Source of the DNA: an uncultured Gammaproteobacteria bacterium
GTDB taxonomy: Bacteria; Pseudomonadota; Gammaproteobacteria; UBA4575
Length of the DNA: 64,000 nt
Reading direction: 5' to 3'
Assembly: GCA_951812785.1 (NCBI GenBank)
Contig: OX638335.1
Coordinates: forward strand, 1,143,501 to 1,207,500
The translations under genes were made by a program, and so were the position numbers. The notes under the pieces are model-generated. The model ran no database searches. It was given only the letters and a program-made list of their open reading frames with translations, and had not been told where the DNA came from. Shown here piece by piece: positions 58,245 through 64,000 of the stretch (positions are counted from its first letter, which is position 1; each line of letters opens with the position of its first letter).

Positions 58245-58320
58245 TAGTTTTTACTTAGTTTTTACTTAGTTTTTACTTAGTTTTTACTTAGTTTTTACTT
58301 AGTTTTTACTTAGTTTTTAC
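58245..58320. repeat. 11-bp tandem repeat between egtD and the selD fusion
   Basis: Unit tagtttttact, six complete copies (58245, 58256, 58267, 58278, 58289, 58300) and one lacking its last base (58311-58320). The egtD stop codon lies inside the array, so the array supplies the C-terminal residues VKTK and the stop. On the other side it occupies the whole spacer before the selD ATG, except three bases. Each unit carries stop codons on the minus strand, so copy number cannot extend the upstream protein far. Confidence 0.95.
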
Positions 58321-59271
58321 CGTGAATAAGTGAATGCTAAAAAGTTTGCCATCATCCACCCATACTTTATCCACTTGCAACCCAGCCTCTAGCCCAAGCA
58401 ACTGAAATTCTTCCACCGTATATTTGTATGAATTTTCGGTATGTATTTTTTCATTTTCCGCAAAATAAAATTCATGGTCCCCAATATTCACTACCTGATC
58501 ACACATACTTTGCAGATGCATTTCAATTCGACTTTGTTCTGAGTTGTAAAATGAATAATGGCTCCAGGTTTGCAAGTCAAAATCAGCTGATATTTCGTTG
58601 TTTAAACGTGTTAATAAATTCAGATTAAACTCGGCGGTCACTCCTTCAGAATCATTGTAAGCGCGCTCAAGTATATTTTTATCTTTTTTTAGATCAACAC
58701 CTATGAGTAATTGCCCACCATTACCCAATAAATTTGAGATATCTAGTAAATATTGAAGTGCTGCAGATGGTTGAAAATTACCAATGCTTGAGCCTGGAAA
58801 AAATACTACACGTGCTGCGTCAGGAAGACCATCGGGAAGTTTCAGCTTTAAGGTGAAGTCGTTACATACTGCGTGTATATCTAACCATGACATTTGTTTA
58901 GACATCTGCTTTGCTGAAGCCAACATATGTTGTTTGGAAATATCCATCGGCACATACATACCGGGTTGCAAATCATTAATAAAAATACGTACTTTAGAAC
59001 AGCTACCTCCACCTGGTTCGATCAACAGGCAGTGTTTATTTAAAGATTGAACAATATCTTGTTTATATTTTTGAAGAATACTTATTTCGGTTCGAGCAGG
59101 ATAATAATCTTCCAATTGAGTAATTCGATCAAATAATTGTGAGCCCTGTTCATCATAAAAATACTTAGGGGGTATAGAACGTGGACTTTTCCCTAGCCCT
59201 GTTATTACATCCTCCAGCAGATCATTAGCTGTAGAGTGCATATCATGAAAATGAATTTTTTGTTCAGGCAT
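58306..59271 (-). CDS. egtD: EgtD, histidine N-alpha-methyltransferase
   Basis: 321 residues. DLLEDVITGLGKSPRSIPPKYFYDEQGSQLFD is the EgtD N-terminal signature, followed by ITQLEDYYPARTEISIL, the SAM-site GGGSCSKVRIFI with EPGGG, FPGSSIGNFQP, and the substrate-side HTENSYKYTVEEF. EgtD methylates histidine three times to hercynine. It starts 13 bases after the senA stop, in the same operon. Confidence 0.95.
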   Translation of the reverse strand: MPEQKIHFHDMHSTANDLLEDVITGLGKSPRSIPPKYFYDEQGSQLFDRITQLEDYYPARTEISILQKYKQDIVQSLNKHCLLIEPGGGSCSKVRIFINDLQPGMYVPMDISKQHMLASAKQMSKQMSWLDIHAVCNDFTLKLKLPDGLPDAARVVFFPGSSIGNFQPSAALQYLLDISNLLGNGGQLLIGVDLKKDKNILERAYNDSEGVTAEFNLNLLTRLNNEISADFDLQTWSHYSFYNSEQSRIEMHLQSMCDQVVNIGDHEFYFAENEKIHTENSYKYTVEEFQLLGLEAGLQVDKVWVDDGKLFSIHLFTVKTK

Positions 59272-59284
59272 AGTAGTTTTATAT

Positions 59285-60592
59285 TCAATCTATAGCACAG
59301 GTCCTAAAGCCTGCAAAAACATCATTACGTTCGGGTGCATAATAATTACGCCAAGTATTTCGCATTAGTCGTGCTCGTGTCGCCCAACAACCTCCGCGTA
59401 ATACTCTTGTGTTACCAAATAGAGGTTGCGAATAATCTTCATACATATCAGGTGTAAAACCAGGATAAGGAGTAAAAAGTGAATCAGTCCACTCCCAAAC
59501 ATTACCCAGCATTTGTCGACAGCCGAATGCGCTATCCCCTAACGGCTTAGCATTAACATCAATAGGGCCCAATGTTTCACCATTGAAATTTGCAACCTCA
59601 TAGGTTGGATTATTATTCCCCCAAGGGAAATATCTTTTCTTATCAGTCAAATAAGCACTATCTTCACTAGGGACGGCAGATGCTGCTACCTCCCACTCAA
59701 GCTCTGTGGGCAAACGTCGCTGTGACCATCTACAGTAAGCATTTGCCTCGTACCAATTGATGTTAACGACAGCAGATTTTTTTTGTAAGTTTTGCCATTG
59801 ATCAAATAAGCGTACTTGCCAACAGTTTTTCTGTCTATCGAACTTCCAATAAATTGGGTGCTCAATATCATTATCACTCAACCAACTCCAACCCTCTTTA
59901 CACCAGCAATCACGTTGGCGATATCCACCAGCATTTACAAACTGTTCAAAATCCCCATTACTAACTGCGACTCTAGAAATCTTAAAAGGCGCTACGGTGC
60001 TTTCATGTGCCCACTTTTCATTATCAAAAGTGAAGTTATCCGTTAACTCAGCGCCCAATAAAAATGTTCCACTTGGTATTGATGCATCACCAATGATTTG
60101 GTTTGTAGTGTCTGACAATTTTGATGCTAAAGAAATTTTTGGCTCAGGGTATTCCAATGTCTGGCGTGTATAAGTGAAAGCCTCACAATGCATATCTTCG
60201 TGAAATATTGCATATTGAGTTAGATAATCTCTAGCTGCATCTTGTTTACTATTAGACAAATGATGAACCACGCGATTTTTTACCTGCTGCATATATTTTA
60301 TTGTGTCGTCCAGACTGGGAAGTTTTAAGTCCCAACGCGATTCATGTGGTATATGAATAGAATCAAATAATTCGTCAATTCCGGATATTAATGGTGGTTC
60401 TTTATAATGATGACGCAGAATCCAGAATTCATAAAAGTAGGCAGTATGGCCTATTTCCCAGCGCAGTGGATTTACTGTAGGAAGTCTCGGCCCTGTTAGC
60501 TGCTCTTCACTCAGCTGATCAATTAACGCACATGTTCTAGCGCGCGCATCAGTCAGCTGTGTTATTAGATCCTCAGGACTTATCAGCGCCAT
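59285..60592 (-). CDS. senA: SenA/EgtB-family selenoneine (or ergothioneine) synthase
   Basis: About 435 residues from ATG 60592; a TTG nine codons earlier is less likely. An N-terminal DinB-like domain contributes the iron histidines EIGHTAYFYEFWIL and FHEDMHCEAFTYTRQTL. The C-terminal FGE-sulfatase fold has ISRVAVSNGDFEQFVNAGGY, NINWYEANAYCRWSQRRLPTELEWEVAA, GNVWEWTDSLFTPYPGF and RVLRGGCWATRARLMRNTWRNYYAPER. EgtB adds cysteine sulfur to hercynine; SenA adds selenium from a selenosugar. Neighbouring SenB and SelD homologues favour SenA. The choice cannot be proved from motifs alone. Confidence 0.85.
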   Translation of the reverse strand: MALISPEDLITQLTDARARTCALIDQLSEEQLTGPRLPTVNPLRWEIGHTAYFYEFWILRHHYKEPPLISGIDELFDSIHIPHESRWDLKLPSLDDTIKYMQQVKNRVVHHLSNSKQDAARDYLTQYAIFHEDMHCEAFTYTRQTLEYPEPKISLASKLSDTTNQIIGDASIPSGTFLLGAELTDNFTFDNEKWAHESTVAPFKISRVAVSNGDFEQFVNAGGYRQRDCWCKEGWSWLSDNDIEHPIYWKFDRQKNCWQVRLFDQWQNLQKKSAVVNINWYEANAYCRWSQRRLPTELEWEVAASAVPSEDSAYLTDKKRYFPWGNNNPTYEVANFNGETLGPIDVNAKPLGDSAFGCRQMLGNVWEWTDSLFTPYPGFTPDMYEDYSQPLFGNTRVLRGGCWATRARLMRNTWRNYYAPERNDVFAGFRTCAID

Positions 60593-60681
60593 ACTTAACT
60601 CAGTTATATTCCCAAACAACTTAATGTATCGTTACGATAACACAGACATGCTTTTGTTTTTACTACCATACTAATTGTGAG

Positions 60682-61632
60682 ATGCATATCCAGTTAATCA
60701 GTCCGGCAAAGATCGATTCACGTAATGGTAATCGTGCCACCGCTGTACGTTGGAGAAATATCTTACAAAGAATAGGCCACAAGGTATCTGTAGCTCAAGA
60801 ATACTTGGGTCAAGACGTTGATCTAATGTTGGCATTACATGCCTGGCGTAGTGCAACTTCGGTACAATTATTTGCCGAGAAGTACCCTGCTCGTCCATTA
60901 ATAGTTGCCTTAACAGGTACAGATATTTATCGCTTTCTAAATACGCATAAGCAACAAACCCTCAAATCACTCGAATATGCTGATCTATTGATTGGACTAC
61001 ACGCGAACATCAAACACTCAATACCAAAACAGTATCATCAGAAAGTGCATATCATTTATCAGTCTACTAAAGCTAAACGTTTACGCAAAACTCATTACAA
61101 AAATAACTTTGATGTGTGCGTTGCCGGGCACTTACGTCATGAAAAGGACTCTCTACGCCCTGCCTACGCTGTTCGCTCATTACCAAAACATAGTAATATT
61201 CAGATTTCACATTACGGAAAAGCACACACCAAAAATTGGGAACGCAACGCTAGACTAGAGATGGCTAAAAATCGCCGTTATCAATGGTATGGAGAAATCT
61301 CTCAATCGCTACTACAAGTGAAATTTTCACAAGCTGACTTACTTGTACTGCCATCTCGTATGGAAGGTGGTGCAAATATCATTTCTGAAGCAATTATGGC
61401 AGGGCTTCCGGTAATCACTTCAAATATAGAAGGTTCCACAGGCTTACTGGGAGATAAATATATTGGTTACTTTGAAGTTGAAAATACAAAACAGTTAAAA
61501 CAAATGTTACTACGCTGCGAATCTGATACTAAGTTTTACCAAACATTGGTTTATCAATGTAAATCACGTCGTTATTTATTCACACCTAGTCGAGAGAAAA
61601 GTAGTTGGTTGAAATTGTTAACAGAACTATAA
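60682..61632 (+). CDS. senB: SenB-type selenosugar synthase (GT4 glycosyltransferase, TIGR04348 family)
   Basis: 316 residues of a GT-B glycosyltransferase. MHIQLISPAKIDSRNGNRATAVRWRNIL at the N-terminus, LALHAWRSATSV, VALTGTDIYRFL, and VAGHLRHEKDSLRPA, then PSRMEGGANIISEAIMAGLPVITSNIEGSTGLLG. These fit the TIGR04348 family, which includes SenB. SenB joins selenophosphate-derived selenium to a UDP-sugar, giving a selenosugar for SenA. It is divergent from senA across an 89-base gap, so one shared control region may serve both. Confidence 0.88.
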   Translation: MHIQLISPAKIDSRNGNRATAVRWRNILQRIGHKVSVAQEYLGQDVDLMLALHAWRSATSVQLFAEKYPARPLIVALTGTDIYRFLNTHKQQTLKSLEYADLLIGLHANIKHSIPKQYHQKVHIIYQSTKAKRLRKTHYKNNFDVCVAGHLRHEKDSLRPAYAVRSLPKHSNIQISHYGKAHTKNWERNARLEMAKNRRYQWYGEISQSLLQVKFSQADLLVLPSRMEGGANIISEAIMAGLPVITSNIEGSTGLLGDKYIGYFEVENTKQLKQMLLRCESDTKFYQTLVYQCKSRRYLFTPSREKSSWLKLLTEL

Positions 61633-61685
61633 ATCGGGAATTGTATGAATACACAGGGAAAAATTTAACCTATAGCAATGACTAT

Positions 61686-63134
61686 TTACCTAGATTGCAA
61701 CCAAACAATTAGCTCTTCACCAACTTTATTTTCGACGTAGTTAGGATTCACTCCTATCAATTGCGCTGTAGCAGTTTGATTAAAGAAGAAGTTTTCTAAC
61801 ACCTGTTTTGAATATGTTAGTAGCGGCTGAGCAAATCCAGGCTGTGGTTTTATAGTCAAATAATCCAAATGATGTGCTGCACCGCCTATATCATTAATGC
61901 TATGGCAAGGAATACAATTCAATGTCAACACATCAAATGCTGGAGCACTAAGATCGTTAAATTCTGCATAGGGATCCTGATCAGTAAAATAGATACTTTC
62001 AAAAAGAATTGACGAATATTGAAGGTAAGGTAACTCCATGTGTGCTGGTGGCGGATTCTGAAAATGAATAAATGCACCCAATGATTGCGAGTAGAGCATA
62101 TCGTTACTCGGACCACCCTCTTCCCAACTATAGAATCTCCTGGTTTTATAAAATGACGTCATGCGATAAAGATTTTCTTCGTCGTCAATAGCAACTACAA
62201 ATTCAGGTTTATACTTTTCATAGCGTTGCAAATCTAAATAAAATTTATGCCCCTTGCTATTAGAAAAAACCACGAAACGGCCTTGTTTATTTTCTGGCAA
62301 GTGATCTCGATATTTAACCAAATTAAACGCTTTATACTGCTTAAGAGGCCATTGCTTTAGAAGGTTCAGATCATAAGCATAAAACGCTTTCAAAATTCGA
62401 CGTATGTCATGATCCACCTGACGCGTTTCTATGAATTCGCTTCGTTTAAAAAACTCACGATTATCCACTATAGGATGCTGCCATTGAGACTCTGCTTTAA
62501 ATTCAATTTTATAAACTGGATTTATTTTTCCATTAATTAGAAATGAAACCATATGAGGCAAAACAGGATGGGATATCAATCCATTGCCGTCATCTGCCAG
62601 CATGGTGGCCCAAACCCATTGTTCACTCTTCCTGATATCTGATGCCAGACGTCTAGCAGAAAAGACATTTTCTGCTAAGTCATTAATATCACTCACTACA
62701 AGTGTTTTTGGAATAGCAACGTTTTCAGTAAGGCTGACACTGGCCTTCGCTTGCAAAAGGACCAATGCCGCTATTTGATTATTATCCTGCTTGGTTAATG
62801 CACCCAGTAATGCTTGCGAAGAATCTTTATCTGCTAATATTAATAGCTGCTTATTGGCGATTTGAGCTCTAGACAAAGCACTTTGAATAGACTTGCGCAT
62901 ACATGCAGCGCTGTTAGCTCCGCTTTTACCAACGCATAGATCAGCAAATTCTAATGACAGATCTACTTTTTCCCATTGATCAACCAACTTGATTTGATCA
63001 ACACTTTGACCAGCAAATACTAATACTAATGCACGACCAAGAATATTTTTTTGCGGAAGCTCATAAAGGTAATAACCAATGCCAGCTATAACTAATACCA
63101 GTACAAACATTATATATAAAATAGAATTTTTCAT
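61686..63134 (-). CDS. Membrane-anchored protein with a C-terminal c-type haem motif, unknown
   Basis: 482 residues. An N-terminal membrane helix (LYIMFVLVLVIAGIGYYLYEL) is followed by about 400 residues outside the cytoplasm that I cannot place. One CxxCH haem motif stands near residue 412 (NCIPCHSINDIGGAAHH). The surrounding sequence (LTYSKQVLENFFFNQTATAQLIGVNPNYVENKVGEELIVWL) resembles a small cytochrome c domain. The middle includes YKIEFKAESQWQHPIVDNREFFKRSEF and RRFYSWEEGG. It converges with senB; whether it belongs to the selenoneine locus is unclear. Confidence 0.7.
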   Translation of the reverse strand: MKNSILYIMFVLVLVIAGIGYYLYELPQKNILGRALVLVFAGQSVDQIKLVDQWEKVDLSLEFADLCVGKSGANSAACMRKSIQSALSRAQIANKQLLILADKDSSQALLGALTKQDNNQIAALVLLQAKASVSLTENVAIPKTLVVSDINDLAENVFSARRLASDIRKSEQWVWATMLADDGNGLISHPVLPHMVSFLINGKINPVYKIEFKAESQWQHPIVDNREFFKRSEFIETRQVDHDIRRILKAFYAYDLNLLKQWPLKQYKAFNLVKYRDHLPENKQGRFVVFSNSKGHKFYLDLQRYEKYKPEFVVAIDDEENLYRMTSFYKTRRFYSWEEGGPSNDMLYSQSLGAFIHFQNPPPAHMELPYLQYSSILFESIYFTDQDPYAEFNDLSAPAFDVLTLNCIPCHSINDIGGAAHHLDYLTIKPQPGFAQPLLTYSKQVLENFFFNQTATAQLIGVNPNYVENKVGEELIVWLQSR

Positions 63135-63327
63135 TCTTAAAAATCAATAAAACACTATAGAACAGGCTCATTGTAACTTAATAGTATAAGCAAATAAGTT
63201 AGTACTACAAATGAATAAATAAACGTATCAATCTTGTTTATGAAAATGAAATTTAGATAAACAAGTTATAATCCCTCGCAAATGCGAATTTTTAGCACTT
63301 TATTAATTTCATCAATATAATACATAT

Positions 63328-63780
63328 ATGACAAATAAACATACTAGCAAAAAATTAGTGCAATGGTTACTTTTTACTTGTCTCGCGGTGAGTTCATGCA
63401 GTGATAAACACAATCGGGAAATTGCAGAGAATATTAATTTGGAGTTTGAATTAACTTATCAGTATGTCGTTAAAAACATGCCTGTAGAAATTGATTATTC
63501 AAAAAACTTCTCGATTATTAAAAAAAATAATAAGGATGCATTTACTTCAATTGCATATACATGGCACTCAATATCACTTGATGCATGCAAGCTAACTAAT
63601 GGAAATAGTCACGAATCCAATAAAACAAGCTATGAGAAAATGATACAGAAATCAACGACAAATAATCATCTCACCAAAACAGTAATAGATAGCGATCGCC
63701 TGTGCTTAGCCACTATATATTTTGATAACTGGTCTAATATCCAGAATATGTTGTCATTAAGTTACCCAGGCTTTAAGTAA
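63328..63780 (+). CDS. Hypothetical lipoprotein
   Basis: 150 residues. The signal (KLVQWLLFTCLAVSSC) ends in a lipobox-like AVSSC, so Cys24 is the likely lipid-anchor residue. The mature part is polar, with two further cysteines (LDACKLT, DRLCLAT) that may pair. AT-rich, not recognised. A ribosome binding site is not obvious. Confidence 0.6.
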   Translation: MTNKHTSKKLVQWLLFTCLAVSSCSDKHNREIAENINLEFELTYQYVVKNMPVEIDYSKNFSIIKKNNKDAFTSIAYTWHSISLDACKLTNGNSHESNKTSYEKMIQKSTTNNHLTKTVIDSDRLCLATIYFDNWSNIQNMLSLSYPGFK

Positions 63781-63882
63781 CCTATTGTCAGCTGGTCTAT
63801 TCATTTGAATTGAGACTTATATTCTCTATTTCTGACATTTATGCTGAAAAAATAATACTAATGCAGAAATTTTAAGCCTTTT

Positions 63883-63896
63883 TTGACATAGATCAA
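63883..63896 (+). promoter_or_regulatory. FNR/Anr-type box upstream of the last gene
   Basis: TTGAC-ATAG-ATCAA matches the FNR consensus TTGAT-N4-ATCAA at nine of ten positions. It lies 64 bases before ATG 63960, a suitable distance for activation of a gene expressed at low oxygen. Confidence 0.65.
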
Positions 63897-63959
63897 GGCA
63901 TTTAGAAATAATTTTAATTTTATGCTGAAAGTTTCTACTGCAATCGAGATGATTTCAAC

Positions 63960-64000
63960 ATGTCTTACACCGTTGTATTATTAGATCGCGCTGGCAATGC
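63960..64000 (+). CDS. Start of a gene cut by the window edge
   Basis: Only 13 codons are visible (MSYTVVLLDRAGN, then Ala). The ATG follows a weak GAGATGA and the FNR-type box at 63883. The product cannot be identified; expression under low oxygen is inferred from the box. Confidence 0.45.
   Translation, partial: MSYTVVLLDRAGN

Overview
The window is chromosomal DNA from an AT-rich gammaproteobacterium. This is inferred from gene content and order: sdhCDAB with sdhE and ygfX, ruvCAB next to ybgC-tolQRAB-pal-cpoB-queEC, aspS-nudB-yebC, arsC-wrbA-DUF2069-hda, and ftsK-lolA-rarA. The lineage cannot be named from the sequence alone. Sulfur- and selenium-handling genes stand out. The window also carries about ten broken genes and several insertion-sequence traces, so the genome seems to be losing accessory genes. 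Three of the broken genes have a lesion in a short homopolymer run, so assembly error is a live alternative for those.

Layout. 1-9.3 kb: the end of zapE, malate dehydrogenase, an alpha/beta hydrolase beside a broken TetR gene, a cysteine-free IscR-like regulator with a palindromic operator candidate, then succinate dehydrogenase with its flavinylation factor SdhE and YgfX, and divergent ygfZ. 9.5-13.6 kb: a Crp/Fnr-type regulator, two unknown proteins, and a decayed accessory segment ending at tRNA-Lys. That segment holds a 34-bp palindrome, broken YgjP-type protease, thermonuclease and Eco29kI-type restriction genes, and IS481-type ends. 13.8-17.7 kb: a probable sulfur module of a YeeE/YedE transporter, two methionine-rich repeat proteins (one with a c-type haem motif, one with a DUF302 domain) and DsrE2.

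17.8-31 kb is one long minus-strand housekeeping block: queuosine precursor synthesis, the Tol-Pal envelope system, Holliday-junction resolution, aspartyl-tRNA synthetase and small conserved proteins. 31-42 kb: a broken rlmD, an NlpC/P60 lipoprotein, sucCD, arsC-wrbA, hda, a CDP-alcohol phosphatidyltransferase, purMN, a DUF3108 gene whose 3' end lies in an IS481 element, and that element. 42-50 kb: rarA, lolA, ftsK, trxB, a COG3146 acyltransferase-like gene and aat. 49.8-51.4 kb: a complete RAYT (Y1 transposase) element with perfect 23-bp inverted ends, next to broken peroxiredoxin and methyltransferase genes. Then acetyl-CoA synthetase and a doubly broken MltD-type lytic transglycosylase.

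56-61.6 kb is the most notable locus: an oxidoreductase-SelD fusion (SenC role), EgtD, a SenA/EgtB-type synthase and a divergent SenB-type glycosyltransferase. Together these match the known pathway for selenoneine, the selenium analogue of ergothioneine. EgtD makes hercynine, SelD makes selenophosphate, SenB makes a selenosugar, and SenA joins selenium to hercynine. An 11-bp tandem repeat separates egtD from the selD fusion. The window ends with an unknown membrane-anchored haem-motif protein, a lipoprotein, and the first codons of a gene behind an FNR-type box.
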